Assembly (NCBI GenBank): GCA_965652395.1
Contig: CBFGUW010000006.1
Coordinates: forward strand, 1 to 64,000
Source: Saccharospirillum sp965652395
GTDB taxonomy: Bacteria; Pseudomonadota; Gammaproteobacteria; Pseudomonadales; Natronospirillaceae
DNA length: 64,000 nucleotides
Reading direction: 5' to 3'
Positions 51,774-60,713 of this stretch are shown here, piece after piece. Both the position numbers and the translations under genes were made by a program. Position 1 is the first letter of the stretch. Every line of letters starts with the position of its first letter. The notes under the pieces are model-generated. The model worked only from the letters and a program-made list of their open reading frames with translations, was not told where the DNA came from and searched no databases.

Positions 51774-53063
51774 ATGCTGGACATTAAACGTCTAAGACAG
51801 GACATCGACGCACTCGCCCAACAACTGAGAGTCAAAGGGTTTTCCCTGGATGTATCGGCGTTTGAGTCCCTGGAATCGAGTCGTAAGCAGCTTCAGGTCG
51901 ACACCGAACAGTTGCAGGCGGAGCGCAAGAAGGCGTCGAAGCAGATTGGGCAGTTGATCGGGCAGGGCATGTCGGTTGATGAAGCCAAGGCGGAAGTTCA
52001 GAAAACGCTGGATGAGATTGCCGCTCAATTAAGCACGAAGGAAGCTGAACTCAAGCATGTTCAAGCTGACCTGAACGATTTCATGCAGAACATCCCAAAC
52101 ATTCCTGATGTTTCCGTGCCTGAGGGCAAGGATGAAGACGATAACCTTGAAGTCAGCCGTTGGGGGGAGCCGCGACAGTTTGATTTCGAAGTGAAGGACC
52201 ATGTGGATGTGGGTGCAGCGATCGGTGGGTTGGATTTTGAACGCGCTGCGAAGCTGACCGGTAGCCGCTTTGCTGTGATGCAGGGCGGTATCGCGCGGCT
52301 GCACCGGGCTTTGGCTCAGTTTATGCTCGATACCCATACGCGGGAGCATGGTTATCTGGAAACCAATGTGCCGTTTATCGTGAATCAGGATTCTCTTTAC
52401 GGTACGAGCCAGTTGCCGAAGTTCGAGGAAGATCTGTTCAAGCTGAACAATGAGGGTGAGCAGGATTATTACCTGATTCCGACGTCGGAAGTGCCGCTGA
52501 CGAATCTGGTGCGGGATGAGATTCTGGCGGACAGTGATCTGCCTCTGAAGTTCGCCGCTCATACTCCTTGTTTCCGCAGTGAGGCGGGCAGTTATGGACG
52601 TGATGTGCGTGGGATGATTCGCCAGCATCAGTTCGAGAAGGTTGAGTTGGTGCATATAGTTCGCCCTGATCAGTCTATGGATGCACTCGAAGAGTTGGTC
52701 GGTCATGCCGAAACCATTTTGCAACGGCTTGAATTGCCGTATCGCAAAGTGTTGCTGTGCGGTGGCGATATTGGTTTTGGTGCGGCGAAAACCTACGATC
52801 TGGAAGTGTGGCTGCCAGCGCAGAATACGTATCGGGAGATCTCGTCCTGCTCCAATATGACCGATTTCCAGGCGCGTCGTATGCAGGCCCGTTATCGCAA
52901 TCCGGAAACCAACAAGCCGGAGTTGGTTCATACTCTGAATGGTTCCGGTCTTGCGGTGGGCCGTACTCTGGTTGCGGTGCTTGAGAATTATCAGACCGCT
53001 GAGGGTGGTTTGGTGGTGCCGGAGGTGCTGCGCCCCTATATGGGGGGGATTGCGTCGCTCTAA
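51774..53063 (+). CDS. serS: Seryl-tRNA synthetase
   Basis: 429-aa class II synthetase. The N-terminal antiparallel coiled-coil arm (residues about 30-105) that grips the tRNA long variable arm is visible as Lys/Glu/Gln-rich heptads. Motif 2 is CFRSEAGSYGRDVRGMIRQHQFEKVE, and the C-terminal motif 3 is NGSGLAVGRTLVAVLENYQ. Normal length. A weak terminator follows. Confidence 0.97.
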   Translation: MLDIKRLRQDIDALAQQLRVKGFSLDVSAFESLESSRKQLQVDTEQLQAERKKASKQIGQLIGQGMSVDEAKAEVQKTLDEIAAQLSTKEAELKHVQADLNDFMQNIPNIPDVSVPEGKDEDDNLEVSRWGEPRQFDFEVKDHVDVGAAIGGLDFERAAKLTGSRFAVMQGGIARLHRALAQFMLDTHTREHGYLETNVPFIVNQDSLYGTSQLPKFEEDLFKLNNEGEQDYYLIPTSEVPLTNLVRDEILADSDLPLKFAAHTPCFRSEAGSYGRDVRGMIRQHQFEKVELVHIVRPDQSMDALEELVGHAETILQRLELPYRKVLLCGGDIGFGAAKTYDLEVWLPAQNTYREISSCSNMTDFQARRMQARYRNPETNKPELVHTLNGSGLAVGRTLVAVLENYQTAEGGLVVPEVLRPYMGGIASL

Positions 53064-53085
53064 CCGTAACGCATACGGTTTTATT
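53064..53085 (+). terminator. Possible terminator after serS
   Basis: CCGTA-ACGCA-TACGG then TTTTATTT, directly after the stop. The stem is only five base pairs, so efficiency may be low. Confidence 0.5.
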
Positions 53086-53228
53086 TGCCCAACGGCGGGT
53101 ACTGACTACAACATTGGATGCGGTGTTGTGAGGTGTCGTCGTTGGGCTATCATCCTACCTGTACTGACCTTCGCAACTCTTGTTTACGACTCTAATCCCC
53201 GCGTTCACTAACCAGAAGGGTATTGGCT

Positions 53229-54614
53229 GTGCATTATTTTCCCTTGTTTCATGATCTTCAGGGTAAAACCATCCTGGTCGTTGGCGGTGGTGAGATTGCT
53301 CTACGCAAAATCAGTTTGCTAAAGCGGGCGGGGTGTCATGTTCGAGTGGTGGCGCCCACTATTTTGTCGGCTATCGAAAATGATTCGGCCTGCCAATGTG
53401 TTCGCCGGGAATTTCAGCCCGGGGATGTCAAAGGGATGGCGTTGGTGGTGAGTGCGACCGATATCGACCACGTGAACCGTCATGTTCGTGAGTGCGCCCA
53501 TCAGGAAGGCATATTGGTCAATGTGGTGGACTCGCCCGAGCTGTGCGACGTCATTTTTCCGTCTATTATCGATCGTGATCCCGTCATTATCGGTATTACT
53601 TCCAGTGGTCAGGCTCCGGTTCTGGCTCGTTCCATCCGGGCCAAATTAGAAAGCACCATTCCGGCCAGTTACGGTCACCTGGCTCAACTTGCCTCACGCT
53701 TTCGAAAGCGGGTGAAGCAGCGTTTCCGGAAAATGGATGACCGCCGGTATTTTTGGGAAAAAGTGCTGAACGGAACCGTGGCCGAACATGTTTATGCCGG
53801 TCGCAATGAACAGGCGGAGCGTGAGCTGGAGCGCCAACTCGAAAGCACGGATTTCGCGCACAGTGGCGAAGTGTATTTGGTGGGCGCCGGTCCGGGTGAC
53901 CCGGACCTGCTGACGTTCAAGGCACTGCGGTTAATGCAGCAAGCGGATGTCGTGTTATACGATCGGTTGGTATCGGAACCCATTCTGGATTTGGTGCGTC
54001 GCGATGCCGAACGAATTTATGTGGGCAAGCAACGCTCGGATCATGCCGTCCCGCAGAAAGATATCAATCAACGCTTGCTGGATTTGGCCCTTGAAGGCAA
54101 ACGAGTATTGCGTCTAAAAGGCGGCGATCCTTTTATTTTTGGCCGGGGTGGGGAAGAGATCGATTTGCTTGCCGAGCATGGTGTTCCCTTCCAGGTGGTT
54201 CCGGGTATTACAGCGGCATCGGGTTGTGCCAGTTATACCGGCATTCCTTTGACGCATCGGGATTATGCTCAATCGGTCAGATTCGTGACCGGCCATTTGA
54301 AGGACAACAGTCTCAACCTTCCCTGGTCTGAATTGGCCAGCCCTCAGCAGACCCTGGTGTTTTATATGGGACTGCAGGGCTTGCCGAAAATCTGCAATAA
54401 ACTCATCCAGCATGGTCGCGCGCCGGACACCCCGATTGCGCTTGTCCAAAAAGGCACCACGCCCGATCAACGCCTCTGGGTTGGCACCCTTGCGACCATG
54501 CCCGATCTCATCAAGGATGACCCGCCACAGGCGCCCACCCTGACCATTGTTGGAGAGGTGGTTTCTCTACATAAACGTCTGAATTGGGCGGGTACCGTCA
54601 GCCATTCCGATTAA
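53229..54614 (+). CDS. cysG: Siroheme synthase (trifunctional)
   Basis: 461-aa CysG making siroheme from uroporphyrinogen III. The N-terminal half is the precorrin-2 dehydrogenase/ferrochelatase (ILVVGGGEIALRKI Rossmann loop, then VVDSPELCDVIFPSI and ITSSGQAPVLARSIRAKLE). The C-terminal half is the SAM-dependent methyltransferase (VYLVGAGPGDPDLLTFKALRL, VLYDRLVS, RLKGGDPFIFGRGGEE). I choose GTG at 53229 since AGAAGGG lies eight bases upstream and gives the family N-terminus MHYFPLFHDLQGK. It supplies siroheme to sulfite or nitrite reductases encoded elsewhere. Confidence 0.95.
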   Translation: MHYFPLFHDLQGKTILVVGGGEIALRKISLLKRAGCHVRVVAPTILSAIENDSACQCVRREFQPGDVKGMALVVSATDIDHVNRHVRECAHQEGILVNVVDSPELCDVIFPSIIDRDPVIIGITSSGQAPVLARSIRAKLESTIPASYGHLAQLASRFRKRVKQRFRKMDDRRYFWEKVLNGTVAEHVYAGRNEQAERELERQLESTDFAHSGEVYLVGAGPGDPDLLTFKALRLMQQADVVLYDRLVSEPILDLVRRDAERIYVGKQRSDHAVPQKDINQRLLDLALEGKRVLRLKGGDPFIFGRGGEEIDLLAEHGVPFQVVPGITAASGCASYTGIPLTHRDYAQSVRFVTGHLKDNSLNLPWSELASPQQTLVFYMGLQGLPKICNKLIQHGRAPDTPIALVQKGTTPDQRLWVGTLATMPDLIKDDPPQAPTLTIVGEVVSLHKRLNWAGTVSHSD

Positions 54615-54837
54615 GCCGAATAGTGAAAATCTCGTCACCTCGGTCAGGTTAATAAATAACTTGGCCGAATTCGGTATTTTCTGCGAAAAAATGTATTTCA
54701 GAGATGACCAAAGTCAAAACACACACTAGGATTGTGTTGCATTTTAGTAGCACTAGATGCCTAGGCCTCTCGTAGACCTGCTGTAGGCACCCGATATCAA
54801 TTCAACAGGGTGCACACACCCAAGGGGTAACTGAAAA

Positions 54838-56127
54838 ATGCAGGCTAGGAATCGGAACCGGCTGGCCAGAGAACTCGCCGAAGACAGTTTGGCGCTTATT
54901 TTGGCCGGGGGAAACGGAACACGACTCAAAAATCTGACGCGCTGGCATGCGAAGCCGGCCATCCCCTTCGGGGGGCAATTCCGTACTATCGATTTTTCTT
55001 TGTCCAACTGTCTCCATTCCGGTATCCGTAGAATCGGTATTCTTACGCAATATAAATCCTATTCTCTTAACTGCCATATTCAGCGCGGTTGGAATTTTTT
55101 GAATAATGGCATGGGGGAGTTTATCGATCTTCTTCCCGCCCAACAGCGTTTGGGTGACGGCTGGTACAGTGGAACGGCCGATGCCGTCTATCAAAACCTG
55201 GATATCATCGACGAGCATTCCCCTGAATATGTGGTGGTGCTCGCCGGAGACCATGTCTACAAGATGGATTATGGCGATTTGCTGGTGCACCACCGGGAGT
55301 CCGGTGCTGAAATGACAGTAGGTTGTATCGAAGTGGATTTGAAAGCCGCCAAAGGCTTTGGCGTGATGGCGGTGGATAGGCAAAACCGAGTCTATGCGTT
55401 CGAGGAAAAACCTTCTGAACCCCGGTCGATTCCGGGCAAGTCGGATCGGGCATTGGCCTCCATGGGCATTTACGTTTTCAATACCGATTTTCTTCGCGTC
55501 CAACTGATTCGCGACGCTCGTGATCCTCATTCCAGTCACGACTTTGGCAAGGACATTCTACCGCAATTGATCGACCGCTTTGTTGTTAATGCCTACCCTT
55601 TTCTGGACGTGGAAGGGCGACCGGCTTATTGGCGGGACGTCGGCACTTTGGACACCTATTGGCAGGCCAATATGGAATTGCTCGGCCACAATCCTCCGCT
55701 GGACTTGTTCGATCGCCATTGGCCGATTTGGACCTATCAGGAGCAACTGCCACCGGCAAAATTTCTCTTCGACTCACAGCGGGGCAGCCAGGGGCTGGCG
55801 GTGAATTCCATCGTTTCCAATGGCACTCTGTTGGATGGAGCGTCGGTACGTAACAGCATCCTGTTCAATGACGTATCCGCCGGAACCGGTACAGTGATCA
55901 GCGATTCCCTGATACTGCCGGGTGCCCGTATTGGTAAGGATTGTCGGCTGAACAAAGTAATTATCGACCAGCGATGCGTGATTCCCGACGGCACCACTAT
56001 AGGGATCGATCCGAACCTGGATGCCATCCGCTATACACTGTCACCGGGAGGCGTTGTGCTTGTCTCATCGCAAAGCCCGGGTAGCCAAATAGATACCGGC
56101 CGCCAAAGAGTTTCTGCGGTGGCTTGA
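54838..56127 (+). CDS. glgC: Glucose-1-phosphate adenylyltransferase
   Basis: 429-aa ADP-glucose pyrophosphorylase, the committed step of glycogen synthesis. LALILAGGNGTRLKNLTRWHAKPAIPFGG is the nucleotidyl-transfer loop, FRTIDFSLSNC and YSGTADAVYQNLDII follow, FEEKPSEP contains the sugar-phosphate Lys, and the C-terminal left-handed beta-helix carries repeats such as NSILFNDVSAG and LILPGARIGKDC. No glgA, glgB or glgP is in the window. It is the first gene of the less ordinary right-hand cluster. Intrinsic allosteric sites cannot be judged here. Confidence 0.94.
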   Translation: MQARNRNRLARELAEDSLALILAGGNGTRLKNLTRWHAKPAIPFGGQFRTIDFSLSNCLHSGIRRIGILTQYKSYSLNCHIQRGWNFLNNGMGEFIDLLPAQQRLGDGWYSGTADAVYQNLDIIDEHSPEYVVVLAGDHVYKMDYGDLLVHHRESGAEMTVGCIEVDLKAAKGFGVMAVDRQNRVYAFEEKPSEPRSIPGKSDRALASMGIYVFNTDFLRVQLIRDARDPHSSHDFGKDILPQLIDRFVVNAYPFLDVEGRPAYWRDVGTLDTYWQANMELLGHNPPLDLFDRHWPIWTYQEQLPPAKFLFDSQRGSQGLAVNSIVSNGTLLDGASVRNSILFNDVSAGTGTVISDSLILPGARIGKDCRLNKVIIDQRCVIPDGTTIGIDPNLDAIRYTLSPGGVVLVSSQSPGSQIDTGRQRVSAVA

Positions 56128-56149
56128 AGTACGGACCTCCGTAACTCTG

Positions 56150-56173
56150 GGGGTTGACGTTCGTCAATTCCCC
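56150..56173. promoter_or_regulatory. Inverted repeat upstream of the GroEL paralogue
   Basis: GGGG-TTGAC-GTTC-GTCAA-TT-CCCC is a near-perfect palindrome 23 nt after the glgC stop and about 150 nt before the chaperonin start. It is not the CIRCE box of HrcA (TTAGCACTC-N9-GAGTGCTAA). A second, looser pairing GATCC-G-AGCC / GGCT-CTA-GGATC sits at 56229-56270, before a T7 run. Either could be an operator or a leader structure. Confidence 0.35.
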
Positions 56174-56320
56174 GAAGACTCACCTGCCTACAATAGAATC
56201 CGCCATAAAAGAATCCGAAGAGCTTTTGATCCGAGCCCCGATGGGAAACGGTTCAAAGGCTCTAGGATCAGGTCATTGTTTTTTTGGCCAATGTTTAACT
56301 CCGGAAGGGAGGCATATTCA

Positions 56321-57937
56321 ATGGCTTACAAAACCATGTTATTCCACACGGCGGCGCGGGAAAAAATTCTCCGGGGCGTGAACGAACTGGCGGATGCGAT
56401 CAGCATTACCCTCGGGCCAAAATCCAAATCCGTTTTGATTCAGCGAAGTTACGGTCCACCCATCGTTTGCAATGACGGTGTTACCATTGCCAAGGAAGCC
56501 ACCTGGCAGGATCCCGTGGAAAACCTCGGCGCTCAGATGTTGAAACAGGCGGCGGAAAAAACCAGCGAAAACGTCGGTGACGGTACCAGTACGTCCACTG
56601 TATTGGCACGGGCCATATTCTCTGAGGGGGTACGAAACGTTGTCGCGGGTGCCAGTGCCATTGACCTGAAACGCGGTCTCGACCGTGGATTGAAGATTAC
56701 CGTCGAGCAGCTCAAGACACTGGCCAAACCGGTGCAAACGCGCACTGAAAAAGCTCAGGTCGCGACTATCTCCGCCCATAACGACGAAGAGATCGGTGAA
56801 CTCATCGCCGAGGCGATGGAGCGCGTCGGTGATGAAGGCATTATTACCGTGGAAGAGTCCAACACTACCGAAACTGTGTTGGATGTGGTGGAGGGCATGC
56901 AGTTCGACCGGGGCTACCTGTCGCATTACTTCGTTACCAATATGGAAAAAATGGAAGCTGTGCTCGAAGAGCCGCTTATTCTGATATACGACCGGAAAAT
57001 CACCCATCTTGCCGATCTGGTTCCTCTCCTTGAACAGATTGCCAAAGCTGGCAAACCCCTGTTGATCATCGCCGAAGATGTCGAGGCGGAAGCGCTGGCC
57101 ACTCTGATCGTCAACCAGATGAGAGGCACACTCTGCTGTGCCGCCGTCAAGGCGCCGGGCTTCGGCGACCGGCGTAAGGCCATGCTTGAAGATATCGCGA
57201 TTCTGACCGGTGCCGAAATGATCTCGGAAGATATCGGCCTGCGTCTGGCGGATATCGGAATGGAACAGTTGGGCGGCGCTGACCGGGTGGTGATCGATAA
57301 AGACAGTACAACGTTGATCGGCGGCGCGGGCCAGAAGGACAGAATAGACAACCGTATGGGTCAACTGCGCGCCCAAATCGAAAAAGCCACCAGCGATTAT
57401 GATCGGGAAAAGCTTCAAGAACGGGTAGCGAAATTGTCCGGTGGCATTGCCGTGATCCGGGTCGGTGCGCCAGCGGAATCCGAAGTAACCGCGAAAAAGG
57501 ACGCATTGGATGACGCCATCGCCGCCACCAAGGCCGCCGTTGCCGAAGGTATCGTACCTGGTGGGGGGTTGGCGCTGCTGCGGTGTACGGCGGCATTGGA
57601 AGCCGAGGAGGAGACTTTGGAGGGCGACGAGAAAACCGGTGTGCAGATTTTACGTCGAGCGCTCGGAGCGCCATCCCGGCAGATTGCTCAGAACTCCGAG
57701 GTGGATGGCGGCGTGGTGGTATCCAAAATGCTCGAAAGCAAGGGCAACATGGGTTTTGACGCGGCTCGCAAGCAATATGTGGACTTAATGAAAGCCGGTA
57801 TCGTGGACCCGGCCAAGGTAATGCGCATCGCGTTGGAGAATGCGGTATCCGTCGCCAGCCTGCTGTTATTGACGGAAGCCACCATGACCGAAACCAGGGA
57901 GGATGACAACAAAGCACCGGCCATGCCGGAGGTCTGA
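56321..57937 (+). CDS. groL: GroEL-type chaperonin paralogue (60 kDa, no adjacent groES)
   Basis: 538-aa group I chaperonin. The ATPase is intact: ITLGPKSKSVLIQ, NDGVTIAKE with the nucleotide Asp, VGDGTSTSTVLA (usually GDGTTTATVLA), and DDAIAATKAAVAEGIVPGGGLALL with the hydrolytic Asp. The apical domain retains DVVEGMQFDRGYLSHYFVTN and LIIAEDVEAEALATLIVN. It differs from housekeeping GroEL: the N-terminus is MAYKTMLFHTAAREKIL, the equatorial tail lacks the Gly-Gly-Met repeats and ends EDDNKAPAMPEV, and no groES is adjacent. GGGAGG eight bases upstream fixes the start. The stop overlaps the next start by one base. Probably a specialised second chaperonin; that role is inferred. Confidence 0.92.
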   Translation: MAYKTMLFHTAAREKILRGVNELADAISITLGPKSKSVLIQRSYGPPIVCNDGVTIAKEATWQDPVENLGAQMLKQAAEKTSENVGDGTSTSTVLARAIFSEGVRNVVAGASAIDLKRGLDRGLKITVEQLKTLAKPVQTRTEKAQVATISAHNDEEIGELIAEAMERVGDEGIITVEESNTTETVLDVVEGMQFDRGYLSHYFVTNMEKMEAVLEEPLILIYDRKITHLADLVPLLEQIAKAGKPLLIIAEDVEAEALATLIVNQMRGTLCCAAVKAPGFGDRRKAMLEDIAILTGAEMISEDIGLRLADIGMEQLGGADRVVIDKDSTTLIGGAGQKDRIDNRMGQLRAQIEKATSDYDREKLQERVAKLSGGIAVIRVGAPAESEVTAKKDALDDAIAATKAAVAEGIVPGGGLALLRCTAALEAEEETLEGDEKTGVQILRRALGAPSRQIAQNSEVDGGVVVSKMLESKGNMGFDAARKQYVDLMKAGIVDPAKVMRIALENAVSVASLLLLTEATMTETREDDNKAPAMPEV

Positions 57938-58980
57938 TGAAAAGCGATGCATTGATGGAGGGCGTAACCGAAACCCTCCTCCCCAGTTTGGCCGAGAAGG
58001 TGAGGTTTCTCGCCTCCCCGAGCCATTACCCCGGCCTCCCTGCTCATGTTCAGGTGATACAGACGCACATGTCCTATGTCTTTCTCACCACCCATGATGT
58101 CTATAAATTCAAGAAGCCGGTTCATAACGACTTTTTTGATTTCAGAGGGTTGTCCGCAAGAAGGGAAAATTGCGAGAACGAGGTGAGGCTTAATCATCGA
58201 CTGGCGCCCATTACCTATTTGGGTGTGGTTGCCTTGAATCAAGGCGCGTCCGGCCTGCGGTTGGGCGGCAAGGGTAAAACCGTTGAGTGGCTTGTCCACA
58301 TGCGGCGCCTCCCCCCGGAGCAAACATTGGATTATCTGCTCAGGAATGGCCTCATACATTTGAACCAAGTGGATATACTGGGGCGGTTATTGGCTGAGTT
58401 TTATCGCGGAGCCGTGTCCGTTCAAATCTCCGCCAGCGACTACCGTGTTCGGTACCAGGAATATGTTGAACGTTGGATCACCGACCTGAAATGTCCACTG
58501 TACGAAATCCCGGACAGTCGTTTGTCCCGGTTGGAAGCGAGCTTGCAGCATTTCCTTTTGCTGCGCGGCCTTTACGGTTTGGAACCGAGAGCGGCCAGGG
58601 TGGTTGAGGCGCATGGGGATTTACGGCCGGAGCACATTTTTTTCACCCACCCCCCGGCCATAATCGATTGTTTGGAGTTTAATCGGGAGCTTCGAAGCCT
58701 TGATCCTATTGAGGAACTTTGCTTTTTGGCTGTCGAATGCGAGCGACTCCAGGTCGCCCATGTCGGTGAGCGGTTGTTGCAACTCTACAGTTTCCTGAAT
58801 CAGGATTTCGTATCCGACACGCTGGTATTTTTTTACAAGGCTTATCGGTGTTTGCTCAGAGCCAAACTGGCCGCCTGGCATTTGGAGGACGCACAAGTCC
58901 GGCATCCTGAACAATGGTTGTCGCGCGCCTCGAATTATCTCGATCAGGCGTGGCATTATGCCAATCGGTTGGCATTGTAG
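57937..58980 (+). CDS. Aminoglycoside phosphotransferase-like kinase (COG2187-like)
   Basis: 347-aa protein-kinase-fold protein. HVQVIQTHMSYVFLTTHDVYKFKKPVHNDFFDF-type sequence (the VYKFKKP Lys as ATP-binding residue) opens the N-lobe. VEAHGDLRPEHIFF is the catalytic HGD loop and AIIDCLEFNRELRSLDPIEEL the metal-binding motif, both near residue 225-255. YKAYRCLLRAKLAAWHL closes the C-lobe. This arrangement is that of the COG2187 group, which often carries an extra P-loop domain; here that domain is missing and the protein is kinase-only. The substrate is unknown. One-base overlap with the chaperonin gene implies cotranslation. Confidence 0.8.
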   Translation: MKSDALMEGVTETLLPSLAEKVRFLASPSHYPGLPAHVQVIQTHMSYVFLTTHDVYKFKKPVHNDFFDFRGLSARRENCENEVRLNHRLAPITYLGVVALNQGASGLRLGGKGKTVEWLVHMRRLPPEQTLDYLLRNGLIHLNQVDILGRLLAEFYRGAVSVQISASDYRVRYQEYVERWITDLKCPLYEIPDSRLSRLEASLQHFLLLRGLYGLEPRAARVVEAHGDLRPEHIFFTHPPAIIDCLEFNRELRSLDPIEELCFLAVECERLQVAHVGERLLQLYSFLNQDFVSDTLVFFYKAYRCLLRAKLAAWHLEDAQVRHPEQWLSRASNYLDQAWHYANRLAL

Positions 58981-58984
58981 CCGT

Positions 58985-59962
58985 TTACGACATCGCTTCG
59001 TCGACCGGCCCCCCCTGGTGCAATTGACGGATGCAATGGGCAATCCGGTCGCTGATATCGACGGTGGTGAGTTTTTCACGGGCCGCGCCGTCGTCCAGCC
59101 GCCAGGGTGGCAGGGTATTGCTGATCAGGATTTTTTCCAACTCATTGATATTCAGAATATCAGCGGACCGTTCCGAAAATACGCCGTGTGTGCAGGCCGC
59201 CATCACCTTGATCGCGCCAGCTCGACGAAAGGCCAGGGCGGCGCGGGCAAGAGTATTGCCACTGGCAATCAGGTCGTCGAGGATGATTACGGTCCGATCC
59301 TTGAGTGGGCCAGCCACCAGCTCTCCGCTGACCACCCCCTGGCTACGGTGCTTTTCCATGAGCGCGAGGGGAATGGCTTTACCCAATGCCTCTTCCAGCG
59401 CCTCGCGAAATGGGTTGGCTCTCTTAATGCCACCGACATCGGGTGAGGCGACGGTAACCGCTTGGTTCGCGAGCTCCGGCTTCAGGTGTTCGATCAGTCG
59501 TGAATGCCAGCCGAGATGAAGGGTCGGGCAGCGAAAGGCATTCTGGTAGGCCGCCAGGTCGTGGACATCCATGGTTACAAAACGGTCGATACCCACGGCT
59601 TCGAACAACTGTGCCAGGTATCGCAGCGAGAGCGGGTCCCGGGCTTTGGTTCGACGGTCTTTTCGGGCGTAGGCCAGGTAGGGGGCCACCATGGTCAGGC
59701 GCTCCGCCCCCGCGTCTTTCAGGGCACCGAGCAGGAACCATAATCGCATCAGCTTATCGTTAACGCTGAGCGTCGGGTCGCTGTAAAGCGATTGGATAAG
59801 ATAAACATCCTGCCCCCTGACATTCTCCAACGGACGGACCTTGTGTTCGCCATCTTCAAAATCGCGCTCTTCGTGACGGCTGACAGTCAGCCCCAGATGT
59901 TCCGCCACTGTTTCAGCGAAGGCTTTGTCGGAGTCCAGACTGAATAGTCTGATTCCACTCAT
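58985..59962 (-). CDS. prs: Ribose-phosphate pyrophosphokinase (PRPP synthetase), probable paralogue
   Basis: 325-aa enzyme family making PRPP from ribose 5-phosphate and ATP. RDFEDGEHKVRP, APYLAYARKDRRTKARDPLS (the ATP-binding flag region), TMDVHDLAAYQNAF and the PRPP loop VIILDDLIASGNTLARAA are all present. The sequence departs from housekeeping Prs in several normally invariant places (for example YLAYARKDRR instead of YFGYARQDRR), and its genomic place is not the usual ispE-prs-pth one, so I read it as a second copy. AGGAGG precedes ATG. It is convergent with the kinase gene, with a 4-nt gap. Confidence 0.85.
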   Translation of the reverse strand: MSGIRLFSLDSDKAFAETVAEHLGLTVSRHEERDFEDGEHKVRPLENVRGQDVYLIQSLYSDPTLSVNDKLMRLWFLLGALKDAGAERLTMVAPYLAYARKDRRTKARDPLSLRYLAQLFEAVGIDRFVTMDVHDLAAYQNAFRCPTLHLGWHSRLIEHLKPELANQAVTVASPDVGGIKRANPFREALEEALGKAIPLALMEKHRSQGVVSGELVAGPLKDRTVIILDDLIASGNTLARAALAFRRAGAIKVMAACTHGVFSERSADILNINELEKILISNTLPPWRLDDGAAREKLTTVDISDRIAHCIRQLHQGGPVDEAMS

Positions 59963-60150
59963 GTTGTGTTCCTCCTGGAATGAGGTTCGGTTTGCAACCG
60001 GTAAAAGAAACGCCCTTGAATCTATGGAATTTCAATCCATCTAATGCGACGAAGCTTCGCTTTATTGATGCAGGCCAATCCCCCTTTTTTAAAGCGAACC
60101 ATACTGATGTTTCCTGTTCGAACCGACCCCGTCCAGGGTCAGGAGGATCC

Positions 60151-60713
60151 ATGAACCCCGACCGGCTCTTGCAGCCCCACGATGCCTTGTTGATTGTCGA
60201 TGTACAAAATGATTTTTGCCCAGGCGGGAGCCTTGCTGTACCCGGAGGGGATAAGATCATTCCGATTCTCAATGAATGGATCGATGTGGCACGACGGAAA
60301 GGCAATGTCATTGTCGCCTCCCGGGATTGGCACCCGGTCGAACATGTCAGCTTCGAATCCCGGGGCGGGCCTGGTCAACGCATTGTGTTCAGGACAGTTG
60401 GGGCGCGCAATTCCACCCGGAGTTGAATCTGGACGATCAGGTGGTCAAGGTCAGCAAGGGAAGTCATTTCGATCAGGACACCTATTCAGCCTTCGACGAT
60501 ACCGGCCTGGCCACCTACCTTCGCAGGCATAAGGTCGAGCGAATATGGATCGGAGGTTTGGCGCTCGATGTCTGTGTCAGAGCGACGGCGCTCGATGCCA
60601 ACCAGGAAGGTTTTGAAGTCCATTTGATTCCCTCGGCCGTGCGCGCCGTTGACGAAGTGAATGGTGAAGAGGCCCTGAACGAAATGAAAGACGCCGGTGT
60701 CATTATCAATTAG
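60151..60713 (+). pseudogene. pncA: Nicotinamidase (PncA-like), frameshifted
   Basis: Isochorismatase-fold amidase that turns nicotinamide into nicotinate in NAD salvage. The first frame gives HDALLIVDVQNDFCPGGSLAVPGGD (catalytic Asp) and DWHPVEHVSF (metal His), up to FESRGGP. The frame then breaks, and homologous sequence continues in the +1 register as WSTHCVQDSWGAQFHPEL, SKGSHFDQDTYSAF (catalytic Lys) and IGGLALDVCVRATALDA (nucleophile Cys). One base appears missing near 60368-60372 in a CCGGGGCGGGCC run. With the base restored, the product would be 187 aa. AGGAGG precedes ATG. A sequencing error in the G-run is a real alternative to mutation. Confidence 0.75.

Noticed and set aside
56128..56320. 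CIRCE operator upstream of the chaperonin gene
   Set aside because: The palindrome present does not match TTAGCACTC-N9-GAGTGCTAA.
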